From: Phormidium tanganyikae FI6-MK23 | GTDB lineage: Bacteria > Cyanobacteriota > Cyanobacteriia > Leptolyngbyales > Leptolyngbyaceae | DNA length: 64,000 nucleotides | NCBI GenBank assembly: GCA_019359175.1 | Contig: JAHHHU010000003.1 | Span: 186,001-250,000 of the forward strand | Direction of reading: 5' to 3' | Part shown: positions 10,102-17,861 of the stretch, piece after piece | How the letters are laid out: every line of letters starts with the position of its first letter | Position numbering within the stretch: the first letter of the stretch is position 1 | Notes under the pieces: model-generated | Told to the model about the DNA's origin: nothing | Database searches by the model: none | Seen by the model: only the letters and a program-made list of their open reading frames with translations | Program-made: the position numbers and the translations under genes

Positions 10102-10794
10102 ATGCAAAGTTTGGTTTCTTCCTCGATCAGTTCTACCGTTTCCCCAGCCTCCTCGCTCCGAATTTTGGCGCTAGGAGATAGCATCGTTTATGGATTTGGT
10201 GATCCGGTAGGAGGCGGTTGGGTTGAGCGATTGCGGCGACGCTGGATGATTCCAGGGGGAACGAATCATGCGCTGTACAATCTGGGGGTGCGTGGGGATG
10301 GAATGCGACAAGTGGCGCAGCGGCTCGAAGATGAGTTTCGCCGTCGCGGAGAGCTACGAAATCGCGTTCCAGATTTGATTATTTTGTCGGTTGGGGTGAA
10401 CGATTCACCGAGATTAGGCAAACCCGACGGGAAAAATTTGCTGCCGTTTGAGACTTTTCAGACCGAAATGGCGGATTTGCTCGATCGAGCGCTTCGGCTC
10501 TGTCCCGTTTTATTCGTCGGCATGATCCCAGTCGATGAAGCGAAAATGCCGTTTCTCGATTGTATGTACTACAACCATGCAGATCAAATTCGATATAACG
10601 CAGCGATTCGATCGGCGTGTGAAGTTCGTCAGATTCCGCATTTGAATTTATTGGAAATTTGGCGATCGAGAGGTTTAGACTGGTGCAATCAACAATTCAC
10701 CGAAGATGGATTGCATCCAAATGTCAGCGGATATCAGGCATTATTAGAAGATATTTCGAGTTGGGATACGTTTCGGCAGTGGATTGAAAAATGA
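10102..10794 (+). CDS. GDSL/SGNH-family lipase or esterase
   Basis: 230 residues. It has SGNH block I as ALGDSIVYGFGD (nucleophile Ser), block II Gly in NLGVRGDG, block III Asn in GVNDSPR, and block V Asp-His in DGLHPNVSGY. No signal peptide is seen, so it is probably cytoplasmic and acts on acyl or acetyl esters; the substrate is unknown. Its stop overlaps the rdgB start by 4 bases (ATGA), so both genes are in one operon. Confidence 0.88.
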   Translation: MQSLVSSSISSTVSPASSLRILALGDSIVYGFGDPVGGGWVERLRRRWMIPGGTNHALYNLGVRGDGMRQVAQRLEDEFRRRGELRNRVPDLIILSVGVNDSPRLGKPDGKNLLPFETFQTEMADLLDRALRLCPVLFVGMIPVDEAKMPFLDCMYYNHADQIRYNAAIRSACEVRQIPHLNLLEIWRSRGLDWCNQQFTEDGLHPNVSGYQALLEDISSWDTFRQWIEK

Positions 10795-11366
10795 CAGTTT
10801 TAGTCGTAGCAACCGGAAATCCAGGCAAAGTAAAAGAGATTCAGCCTTATTTAGCAGGACTGGATTGGGAATTGCAGTTAAAGCCGCCGGATTTGGAAAT
10901 GGAAGAAACCGGAACGACGTTTCGAGAGAATGCCGCTCAGAAAGCTACCCAAGTTGCGATCGCAACGGGTCATTGGGCGATCGCAGATGATTCGGGTTTG
11001 GAAGTGGCAGCACTCGATGGCAGACCCGGAATCTATTCTGCGCGATATGCGGATTCTGATCAGACGCGAATTAATAAACTATTAGGGGAATTGGGCGAAA
11101 CTTCCGATCGACGAGCGCAGTTTGTTTGTGCGATCGCGCTTGCGAAACCGGACGGGTCGATCGCGCTTTTAACCGAGGGAATTTGTCCGGGTGAGATCCT
11201 AAAAGCTCCGCGTGGTGACGGTGGGTTTGGCTACGATCCGATTTTTTACGTACCTGAGAAGGGAATGACGTTTTCAGAGATGCCTCTAGACGTAAAGCAG
11301 GAAATTAGCCATCGCGGGCGGGCATTTCAGACATTATTACCGCAGCTAAAATCGCTAGAGGACTGA
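10791..11366 (+). CDS. rdgB: dITP/XTP pyrophosphatase (RdgB/HAM1 family)
   Basis: 191 residues. The enzyme removes non-canonical purine nucleoside triphosphates, such as dITP and XTP, from the nucleotide pool. Family motifs seen: the N-terminal VVATGNPGKVKEI, TFRENAAQKA, the catalytic ADDSGLEV, PGIYSARYA, and GDGGFGYDPIF followed by SHRGRAF. It is translationally coupled to the GDSL gene. The last 12 bases overlap, on the opposite strand, with the remnant of a PIN toxin, so the deletion that destroyed that toxin ended at the 3' end of this gene without damaging it. Confidence 0.95.
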   Translation: MTVLVVATGNPGKVKEIQPYLAGLDWELQLKPPDLEMEETGTTFRENAAQKATQVAIATGHWAIADDSGLEVAALDGRPGIYSARYADSDQTRINKLLGELGETSDRRAQFVCAIALAKPDGSIALLTEGICPGEILKAPRGDGGFGYDPIFYVPEKGMTFSEMPLDVKQEISHRGRAFQTLLPQLKSLED

Positions 11367-11662
11367 ACTATCAACCAGCACGATCGAGAAATCAGGCATG
11401 AGATGTACGATTGCTCATAGCGTTGTTCAATTTTATGGCGAATGAATTGTTCACGGACATCTCGATCCGACAAATCTGCCGCTCCTTCAAATAACTGCTC
11501 CGGGTAGCCGCCCATGCGCTCCAGTATAGTTTGAGGCGACTGGAGGGATTGCCAGCGATCGTGGAGTAGCTGCTTTATCAACTCACCGCTATTCGTGTTT
11601 TCGTGAGCCAGAATTTCCACCAAATATTGCTCTGCTTCAGCATCCAGATTAACGTTTAGCAT
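11327..11662 (-). CDS. Ribbon-helix-helix-type antitoxin with lost stop codon
   Basis: The ATG at 11662 is preceded by GAGG seven bases upstream; a longer frame starting at 11689 is less likely. The first about 85 residues (MLNVNLDAEAEQYLVEILAHE, then SGELIKQLLHDRW) look like a small CopG-like antitoxin of the kind paired with PIN-domain toxins. The next gene's ATG at 11399 would normally overlap the antitoxin stop as ATGA; here the codon at 11396-11398 is TGC instead of TGA, so the frame reads on for about 23 junk codons (CLISRSCWLIV...) into the 3' end of rdgB. The native protein would be about 88 residues. It may still bind DNA, but its partner is gone. Confidence 0.6.
   Translation of the reverse strand: MLNVNLDAEAEQYLVEILAHENTNSGELIKQLLHDRWQSLQSPQTILERMGGYPEQLFEGAADLSDRDVREQFIRHKIEQRYEQSYISCLISRSCWLIVQSSSDFSCGNNV
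11355..11399 (-). pseudogene. Truncated PIN-domain toxin remnant (14 codons)
   Basis: From the ATG at 11399 the frame reads MPDFSIVLVDSSVL and then stops. This is the typical first strand of a VapC/PIN toxin, ending just after the first catalytic Asp (VLVDSS). Everything after it, including the other acidic active-site residues, is missing and replaced by the 3' end of rdgB. It sits exactly where a toxin gene is expected after the antitoxin. Confidence 0.6.
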
Positions 11663-11805
11663 CCATAACCTCTCGTAACTCTGTCTCAATTATCTGGGAA
11701 ATTCTCAAAATCAAAAACTCTCCCTCTCTCGATTCTGATCCCACTGCTCCCAATCACGGTACGATGAGGAAATTGTTACTTTTGTTCATTTAACGCGAAC
11801 TGCTT

Positions 11806-12204
11806 ATGAAGCGCTTATTGTCTCGCCTGCTGGCGCTAGTGATGGTTGTGGCGATCGGGCTTGTCGGTTGCTCCAATGCACCGGGCGGTCTGTCGGGCAA
11901 CTACCGCGACGACACGCTGATGGTGATCAACACCCTCAAAACTGCGATAACCCTCCCCGCCGATGCACCGGACAAAGCGGCAATTCAAGGCGACGCACGC
12001 AAATTGATTAATGATTTTGCTTCTCGCTATCGTCGCGATACAGCCCTGCTTAAACTGAGTTCCTTCACCACGATGCGAACCGCTCTAAATTCTCTCGCAG
12101 GACACTACAGTTCTTACCCGAATCGCCCTGTGCCCCAGAAAATGATTGATCGCTTAAACACCGAGTTCAGCCAAGTCGAATCTTTCCTCAAACGCGGCAA
12201 TTAA
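11806..12204 (+). CDS. psb27: Photosystem II assembly lipoprotein Psb27
   Basis: 132 residues. Psb27 is a lumenal lipoprotein that binds CP43 during assembly and repair of photosystem II and keeps the manganese cluster from forming too early. The leader MKRLLSRLLALVMVVAIG ends in the lipobox LVGC at residues 19-22, giving an N-terminal lipidated Cys. The mature part starts with SGNYRDDTLMVINTLKTAI and forms the four-helix bundle typical of the family, with RYRRDTALLKLSSFTTMRTALNSLAGHY in the middle. Single-gene unit followed by its own terminator. Confidence 0.96.
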   Translation: MKRLLSRLLALVMVVAIGLVGCSNAPGGLSGNYRDDTLMVINTLKTAITLPADAPDKAAIQGDARKLINDFASRYRRDTALLKLSSFTTMRTALNSLAGHYSSYPNRPVPQKMIDRLNTEFSQVESFLKRGN

Positions 12205-12218
12205 ACTGAACTAAATCG

Positions 12219-12262
12219 AACCCTCTCTACAGGCTGCATAGCAGTACTAGAGGGGGTTTTAT
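12219..12262 (+). terminator. Terminator after psb27
   Basis: AACCCTCT pairs with AGAGGG(GG)TTTT around an inner CTGC/GCAG hairpin, followed by a short T-run. It lies 15 bases after the psb27 stop and just before the convergent phosphorylase stop. Confidence 0.7.
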
Positions 12263-12276
12263 CGTCTAGAAACAGG

Positions 12277-12903
12277 TCAAAAGTCGAGAGCCGCAGCGAG
12301 TTGACGCAGTGTTCTCAAACTAGACAAAGACCCTCGAATCAATCGACTCGCCGCGATCGGCTTTTGGATCATTGCTTTTGCCATCGGAATCGTTTGAATT
12401 TTGCCGTTAGAATCAATCACGCCGCTGAGATCTGGCAAATCCCCTTGCAAATCGTCGCTCACGACCCGCAGCATCGCCACTGATAGATGAGACAGAATTG
12501 CGAATCCTTCCATATCGACGACTTCGGCGCAGTAGGTTTTGCCTAGATCACGCTTTTCGATCGCAGAACAAATCACGCGATCGCTGGTCAATCCGAGAAC
12601 TGGGGAAACTTGTAGCTGCGCTTGGAGTCGTTGAGTTAGATCGCGATCGCACTCTTTTACCTTTCCTGAGAAATCGACACAGGCGCGATAAAGCGCGATC
12701 GTGCTGACTTCAAACTGAGGCGCTAAACTGCCGCAGAGTCCCATTACTAGAATTTCGGTGGCATCCGAGAAGTGATCGAGATCCCGAACAGCGGCTCCAC
12801 CTGCCGGAATAGGTATCACTCTAGGCGGATTTGACCGGGATTGAACTCCCCGATAAACGGCTTGATATTCTGCACCTTGAGGGACGAGAATGACGGAAAC
12901 CAT
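12277..12903 (-). CDS. hpnG: Nucleoside phosphorylase family protein, probable HpnG
   Basis: 208 residues, soluble. The fold is of the PNP/UDP phosphorylase family: an N-terminal LVPQGAEYQAV, the VMGLCGSL strand-turn, and the EVVDMEGFAIL motif where Glu and Met bind the ribose. The length is short, like the hopanoid-associated phosphorylases (HpnG) that release adenine from adenosylhopane to give ribosylhopane phosphate. The assignment rests on the neighbours: it is divergently paired with the RND-hpnA-hpnH operon, whose last gene makes adenosylhopane. Without that context it could be an MTA/SAH nucleosidase relative. No ribosome site stronger than GA-rich bases precedes the ATG. Confidence 0.7.
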   Translation of the reverse strand: MVSVILVPQGAEYQAVYRGVQSRSNPPRVIPIPAGGAAVRDLDHFSDATEILVMGLCGSLAPQFEVSTIALYRACVDFSGKVKECDRDLTQRLQAQLQVSPVLGLTSDRVICSAIEKRDLGKTYCAEVVDMEGFAILSHLSVAMLRVVSDDLQGDLPDLSGVIDSNGKIQTIPMAKAMIQKPIAASRLIRGSLSSLRTLRQLAAALDF

Positions 12904-13023
12904 TGAAAGAATAAAGTTTTACGACCTGATCTCGCTGTAAAAAGGAGACACCCCGATCATCTCAAATTCTCGATCGTATCTAACAATTTTTTAACCCCCG
13001 CTGTTTTCTAGGTTTGAGTCTCT

Positions 13024-15630
13024 ATGGATTTGCCCACTCCAACTCCCACATCGCGGGAGCGTTTTAATATCTCACGTCTCGCGATCGCAAAGCCTGCCAT
13101 TACGATTTGCGTTTGGCTTTTTATTACTGTTGCTGGACTGTTTGCATTCAGTTCGCTGAAGTATGCGCTGTTTCCTGATGTTACTTTTCCGGTGGTCGTT
13201 GTAAATGCAGAAGCGCCGCTGACGGTGACGACTGAAACGGAGAAGCAGGTCACACAGCCGATCGAGCAGGCATTGCGATCGCTCGAAGGTTTAGATGATA
13301 TTCGGTCTTCGACGTATCCGAATCAAACGGCGGTGAGTCTCTCGTTTGGAGTAGGCACAAGTTTGGAGAAATCGAGCCAAACGGTTGAAGCAGCCATGAA
13401 GTCGATCGCGCTGCCGAAAGATACGAAGTACAAAGTGATCGCGCTGAATTTGAACGAATCAGCAGCGGTGAGTTATGCGATCGAAAGCACTTCGCGCAAT
13501 CTCCAAGATTTAGCCACGCTCACAACGAATCAGATTGTTTCTCAATTGGCGAAAATTCCCGGTGTGCTGAAAGTTAACGTGTTGGGAAGTGGGGGAAATC
13601 AAGCGGGGGCGACACTGACGCGATTTGATGCGAAAGATTCGATCGCGATTCAAGTCATCAAGCGAGGAGATGCCAATACGCTTGAGGTTGTAAATGCTGT
13701 TGAGCAAGAAATTTCAACGCTGAGAAAAAACATTTCGGATGTGAAAATCACACTTGCAGCAACGCAAGCAGAATACATTCAGAAAGCAACACATTCGACG
13801 ATCGAGGCATTGATCGAAGCGATCGTTTTGTCGATCGTGGTGATTTTTCCGTTTCTCCGAAGTTGGCGTGCAACATTGATTTCAGCCTTAGCGATTCCGG
13901 TCTCGCTGCTTGGAACGTTTATCGTGATGGCGTTTTTCGGCTTCAATTTGGAAACGATTACGTTACTTGCATTGGCGTTGGTAATCGGGAGCGTGGTCGA
14001 TGATGCGATCGTCGATGTCGAAAATATTAGCCGACATATTGAAGAAGGAGCAACTCCAAGAGAAGCCGCACTTCATGCCACAAATGAGATCGGTTTAACG
14101 GTAACGGCGGCGACTTTTACAGCGGTTGCAGTCTTTTTACCGATCGGGCTAATGGGCGGTGTGATCGGGCAGTTCTTTAAGCCATTTGGGATCACCGTTT
14201 CTGCTGCGATGATTATGTCGCTGCTAGTCGCGCGGACTTTATCGCCAGTTTTATCGCTCTATTTGCTGCGAAAACGTCCGGGACAGAACCGCGATCGTAC
14301 GCTTGGGATTTGGTCACGTTTTAATGATGCTTATCACCGCTTGTTGCAGTGGTCGTTGCGGCATCGGGCGATCGTGGTGGGAATTGCGCTTGCGAGTTTT
14401 GCAGCGGGAATTGCAATCATCCCGATGATTCCACAAGGATTTATTCCGAAGCTCGATCGAGGCGAATTTAATGTTCGATACAATGCGCCACTGCCAAAGA
14501 TCCCTTCTCAAGAAGAAATTACTTCGATCGTGGCAGCAGGTGGACAGATTCCGCAGATTAATCCGCTGCAAGACTCGCTCAACGTTGCTAAACAGCTTGA
14601 GGATGCGGTGAGAGAATCGCCGGATGTTGAAACGATTTTTACGACTGTGGGATCGCGTGAAGGAGAACCGAATAAAGGTTTACTCTACGTCAAGCTGAAG
14701 GAAAATCATGCGACTCCAACCGCAACGCTGCAAGATCAACTGCGATCGAATCTTCCTCAAATTACCGGAGTTTCCACAAGCGTTGAAGATATTCCCTTTG
14801 TCGAAGCGGGAAGCCAGAAACCGCTTCAGGCATCCCTCAAAGGCGACGATTTAGCAACACTCGAAAAAGCTGGAACTGAGTTAAAAAATCGCTTACAAAC
14901 TATTCCGGGAATTGCTGACGTAACTTTAAGCGGGAGCAGCAATCAAAACGGGATTCAAAAAATCGATCGATTGAACGGACAGCGAGTTGTTTATGTCAGT
15001 GCAAATTTAGGAAAAGACTTACTTTTGGGAGATGCAACCAACCGATTGTTGGCTGAATCAAAACCCATTCTTCCAGCAGGAGTCACCCTCGGTTTAGGCG
15101 GCGATTCTGCGAGTAGTCAGGAGATTTTCGGTAGCTTTGGTAAAACACTAGGACTTTCAGCGCTTTGTATTGTTGTGGTTCTCGTTTGGCTATTTCGGAG
15201 CTTGATTGATCCGATCGTGGTTGCCTTGTCACTTCCATTAGCGCTCGTCGGTGCAATGTTGGCATTGCTAATCACCCAAAGCGATTTTGGCATGATTTCG
15301 CTAATCGGCTTTGTGTTTCTGTTGGGATTGACCAATAAAAATGCAATCCTGATTGTGGATTACATCAATCAACTGAGGCGGGAAGGACTCGATCGCAATG
15401 CTGCCATTCTCAAAGCTGCACCGATTCGACTACGACCGATCATGATGACCACAGCAGCAACGATTCTAGGGATGGTTCCGATCGCAATTGGGTTAGGCGC
15501 GGGATCAGAACTGCGATCTCCGATGGCAGTCTCGATCGCGGGTGGATTGATTACTTCTACGTTGCTCAGTTTGTTTGTTGTGCCTGTGATTTATACCTTG
15601 CTCGATGATCTCAAACCAAAAAAACGATGA
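13024..15630 (+). CDS. AcrB-family RND permease lacking docking subdomains
   Basis: 868 residues, against about 1030-1050 for AcrB. The membrane parts are complete: TM1 at about 27-46, TM2-TM6 at about 258-415, TM7 at 448-468 and TM8-TM12 at about 705-860. The proton-relay residues are present: Asp326-Asp327 in GSVVDDAIVDVEN (TM4) and Lys772 in LTNKNAILIVDY (TM10). The first periplasmic loop is about 205 residues and the second about 235, against roughly 310 each in AcrB. The gaps fall just after GVLKVNVLGS (about residue 188) and after GIADVTLSGS (about 638), exactly where the DN and DC TolC-docking parts belong. No membrane fusion protein or outer-membrane channel gene is nearby. Its stop overlaps the hpnA start by 4 bases, so it is in the hopanoid operon, the position where other bacteria carry the unrelated-looking RND protein HpnN. 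A role in moving hopanoids to the outer leaflet or outer membrane is an inference. Confidence 0.9.
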   Translation: MDLPTPTPTSRERFNISRLAIAKPAITICVWLFITVAGLFAFSSLKYALFPDVTFPVVVVNAEAPLTVTTETEKQVTQPIEQALRSLEGLDDIRSSTYPNQTAVSLSFGVGTSLEKSSQTVEAAMKSIALPKDTKYKVIALNLNESAAVSYAIESTSRNLQDLATLTTNQIVSQLAKIPGVLKVNVLGSGGNQAGATLTRFDAKDSIAIQVIKRGDANTLEVVNAVEQEISTLRKNISDVKITLAATQAEYIQKATHSTIEALIEAIVLSIVVIFPFLRSWRATLISALAIPVSLLGTFIVMAFFGFNLETITLLALALVIGSVVDDAIVDVENISRHIEEGATPREAALHATNEIGLTVTAATFTAVAVFLPIGLMGGVIGQFFKPFGITVSAAMIMSLLVARTLSPVLSLYLLRKRPGQNRDRTLGIWSRFNDAYHRLLQWSLRHRAIVVGIALASFAAGIAIIPMIPQGFIPKLDRGEFNVRYNAPLPKIPSQEEITSIVAAGGQIPQINPLQDSLNVAKQLEDAVRESPDVETIFTTVGSREGEPNKGLLYVKLKENHATPTATLQDQLRSNLPQITGVSTSVEDIPFVEAGSQKPLQASLKGDDLATLEKAGTELKNRLQTIPGIADVTLSGSSNQNGIQKIDRLNGQRVVYVSANLGKDLLLGDATNRLLAESKPILPAGVTLGLGGDSASSQEIFGSFGKTLGLSALCIVVVLVWLFRSLIDPIVVALSLPLALVGAMLALLITQSDFGMISLIGFVFLLGLTNKNAILIVDYINQLRREGLDRNAAILKAAPIRLRPIMMTTAATILGMVPIAIGLGAGSELRSPMAVSIAGGLITSTLLSLFVVPVIYTLLDDLKPKKR

Positions 15631-16616
15631 AAGCATTTGTCACTGGAGGCACTGGATTTGTGGGCGCGAATCTAGTGCGATTGTTGCTCGAACAAGGTTA
15701 CGAAGTTCGAGCGTTAGCGCGTTCCAATGCTCGATTAGATAACTTAAACGGCTTAGAAGTTGAGATTGTAAAAGGTGATCTGAACGATCCTGATTTAGCT
15801 CGATCGATGAAAGGCTGTGATTGTTCATTCCACGTTGCAGCACATTATTCACTGTGGCAAAGCGATCGAGACAGTCTCTACCAAAGCAATGTTTTTGGAA
15901 CTCGCAATGTTCTCGCGGCTGCAAGAAAAGCGGGCGTTGAACGATCAATCTATACCAGTTCGGTTGCCGCGATCGGGATTGATCCTAGCGGTCAGCCTAC
16001 AACCGAACAGTATCAATCACCTGTAGAAAAGCTGATCGGACACTACAAACAATCAAAATACTGGGCAGAACAAGAAGCGATCGTCGCGGCTCAGTTTGGT
16101 CAAGATGTTGTGATTGTGAATCCCAGTACCCCGATCGGCGCGTATGACATCAAACCCACACCAACCGGGGATATTGTTCTGCGATTTTTACAGCGTCGAA
16201 TGCCCTCGTATGTTGAAACTGGATTGAACTTTGTCCATGTCCGCGATGTCGCTTGGGGTCATTTGCTCGCATTGCAAAACGGAAAAAGCGGCGATCGCTA
16301 TATTCTCGGCAATCAAAACCTCAGCCTGAAACAACTTTTAGATGAATTGAGTCAGATTACTGGACTCAGTGCGCCTGCTCGATCGGTTCCGGTCTGGTTG
16401 CCGCTGAGTGTGGCGTGGATTGACGAAGCGATTCTAACAAAATTCGGTAAAACACCCTCGATCCCAATCGATGGGGTGAGAATGTCAAAACAACCAATGT
16501 ACTACAATTCAGAAAAAGCAATCCGCGAACTTGGACTTCCCCAAACGCCAATTCGCACCGCTTTAGAAGATGCCGTAAACTGGTTTCAAGAAAATTCATC
16601 CATCAGGACAGAGTGA
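15627..16616 (+). CDS. hpnA: Hopanoid-associated sugar epimerase HpnA
   Basis: 329 residues. It is an extended SDR (NAD-dependent epimerase/dehydratase): the cofactor motif [17 protein letters not shown] opens the protein, the catalytic YKQSK (YxxxK) is at about residue 139, and [18 protein letters not shown] is the phrase characteristic of the HpnA subgroup. It is thought to act on a sugar group of extended hopanoids, though the exact reaction is not settled. It is coupled to the RND gene (ATGA overlap) and followed 10 bases later by hpnH. Confidence 0.9.
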   Translation: MKAFVTGGTGFVGANLVRLLLEQGYEVRALARSNARLDNLNGLEVEIVKGDLNDPDLARSMKGCDCSFHVAAHYSLWQSDRDSLYQSNVFGTRNVLAAARKAGVERSIYTSSVAAIGIDPSGQPTTEQYQSPVEKLIGHYKQSKYWAEQEAIVAAQFGQDVVIVNPSTPIGAYDIKPTPTGDIVLRFLQRRMPSYVETGLNFVHVRDVAWGHLLALQNGKSGDRYILGNQNLSLKQLLDELSQITGLSAPARSVPVWLPLSVAWIDEAILTKFGKTPSIPIDGVRMSKQPMYYNSEKAIRELGLPQTPIRTALEDAVNWFQENSSIRTE

Positions 16617-16626
16617 GGAGATAGCG

Positions 16627-17640
16627 ATGGGAGTTCCTTTACAGCAAGTAGTCGGAGTCGGCTCTTACCTAGTCAAACAGCGGTTAATGGGTCGAAAGCG
16701 CTTCCCATTAGTATTGATGCTCGAACCGCTTTTCCGCTGCAATCTTGCGTGTACCGGCTGCGGCAAAATTCAGCACCCCGTCGAAATTCTTAAGCAAAAT
16801 CTCACCCCAGAACAATGTTTCGCGGCGGCTGAGGAATGTGGTGCGCCTGTGGTGTCGATTCCGGGAGGCGAACCGCTGCTGCATCCTCAAATCGGGGAGA
16901 TTGTTCAGGGATTAGTCGATCGTAAAAAATTCATCTATCTCTGCACCAACGGCATTCTGCTAGAGAAGAGCTTCGATAAGTTCAAACCTTCGCCGTATTT
17001 CACCTTTATGGTGCATTTAGACGGGATGCGCGACTGGCATGATCAATGCGTCGATCGTAAAGGGGTGTTCGATACCGCAGTGAAAGCGATCAAAGCGGCA
17101 AAGGCGCGAGGCTTCCAGGTCAACACCAACACGACGATTTTCGATGGTGCTAAACCCGAAGAAATGCACGAATTCTTCGATTTTCTGACTGAACTTGGGG
17201 TCGATGGAATGCAGCTTTCTCCGGGCTATTCCTACGAGTGGGCACCGGATCAAGACCATTTTCTTAAGCGCGAACAAACGAAAGCCCTGTTCCGCCAAAT
17301 TCTTGCCCCGATGAAAACAGGGAAGCGATGGAATTTTAGCCACAATCCGCTGTTTCTTGATTTTCTCATTGGTGAGAAAGACTATGAATGCACGCCTTGG
17401 GGCAGTCCGAGCTATAGCGTTTTGGGCTGGCAAAAGCCTTGTTATCTTCTGAACGAAGGACATTACAAGACGTTCCGGGAGCTACTCGACAAGACCGATT
17501 GGAATCAATACGGGCGCAAGAGTGGTAATCCTCAGTGTGCAGATTGTATGGTGCATTGCGGGTATGAACCGACGGCGGCAGTCGATGCGATGCAGCCTCA
17601 GAACATTGGACGGGCAGTGACCTCAGTGTTGGGAGGATAG
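16627..17640 (+). CDS. hpnH: Adenosyl-hopene transferase HpnH (radical SAM)
   Basis: 337 residues. It uses a radical from S-adenosylmethionine to join an adenosyl group to the hopene side chain, the first committed step to C35 hopanoids. The radical SAM cluster cysteines are in CNLACTGC (residues about 37-44), followed by the [11 protein letters not shown] motif. C-terminal cysteines ([17 protein letters not shown]) mark the HpnH/SPASM-like tail. A strong GAGGAG ribosome site lies nine bases before the ATG. It is the last gene of the operon with the RND permease and hpnA; squalene-hopene cyclase is not in this window. Confidence 0.95.
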   Translation: MGVPLQQVVGVGSYLVKQRLMGRKRFPLVLMLEPLFRCNLACTGCGKIQHPVEILKQNLTPEQCFAAAEECGAPVVSIPGGEPLLHPQIGEIVQGLVDRKKFIYLCTNGILLEKSFDKFKPSPYFTFMVHLDGMRDWHDQCVDRKGVFDTAVKAIKAAKARGFQVNTNTTIFDGAKPEEMHEFFDFLTELGVDGMQLSPGYSYEWAPDQDHFLKREQTKALFRQILAPMKTGKRWNFSHNPLFLDFLIGEKDYECTPWGSPSYSVLGWQKPCYLLNEGHYKTFRELLDKTDWNQYGRKSGNPQCADCMVHCGYEPTAAVDAMQPQNIGRAVTSVLGG

Positions 17641-17699
17641 AAGCGATAGTGCTATCGTGTACGCGCAAGTCTTTCTTCACTTCGTTTGAGTCGGCTTCT

Positions 17700-17804
17700 G
17701 CCCCCTAAATCCCCCAAATTTGGGGGACTTTGAGAAGAGAAATTTCCTGGTTTCAAGCGGCTTTTTTAGTTTCAAAGTCCCCCAGAATGGGGGATTTAGG
17801 GGGC
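17700..17804. repeat. MITE-like inverted repeat, copy 2 of 3
   Basis: 105 bases. Arms begin GCCCCCTAAATCCCCC and end GGGGGATTTAGGGGGC, with an inner TTTGGGGGACTTTGA / TTTCAAAGTCCCCC match. The central part is longer and different from copy 1. It fills most of the gap between hpnH and the oxoprolinase gene and could act as a terminator for the hopanoid operon. Confidence 0.85.
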
Positions 17805-17861
17805 AACCCCCAAGCATTCTGAACCGAAAGCAATTTGTGTGTACACAGTAGCTTTTCAACA

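Noticed and set aside
12826-12860. Bases GGGATTGAACTCCCCG that recall a tRNA T-loop
   Set aside because: They lie inside the hpnG-like coding region and no matching acceptor, D or anticodon arms can be drawn around them.
13024-15630. RND gene shortened by frameshift or assembly error
   Set aside because: The frame is continuous, all twelve helices and the proton-relay residues are present, and both missing parts fall at matching domain borders, which random damage would not do.
17017-17463. 148-codon antisense frame inside hpnH
   Set aside because: Lies fully within a clearly recognised gene, has no family pattern, and comes from the high GC third-position bias of the sense strand.
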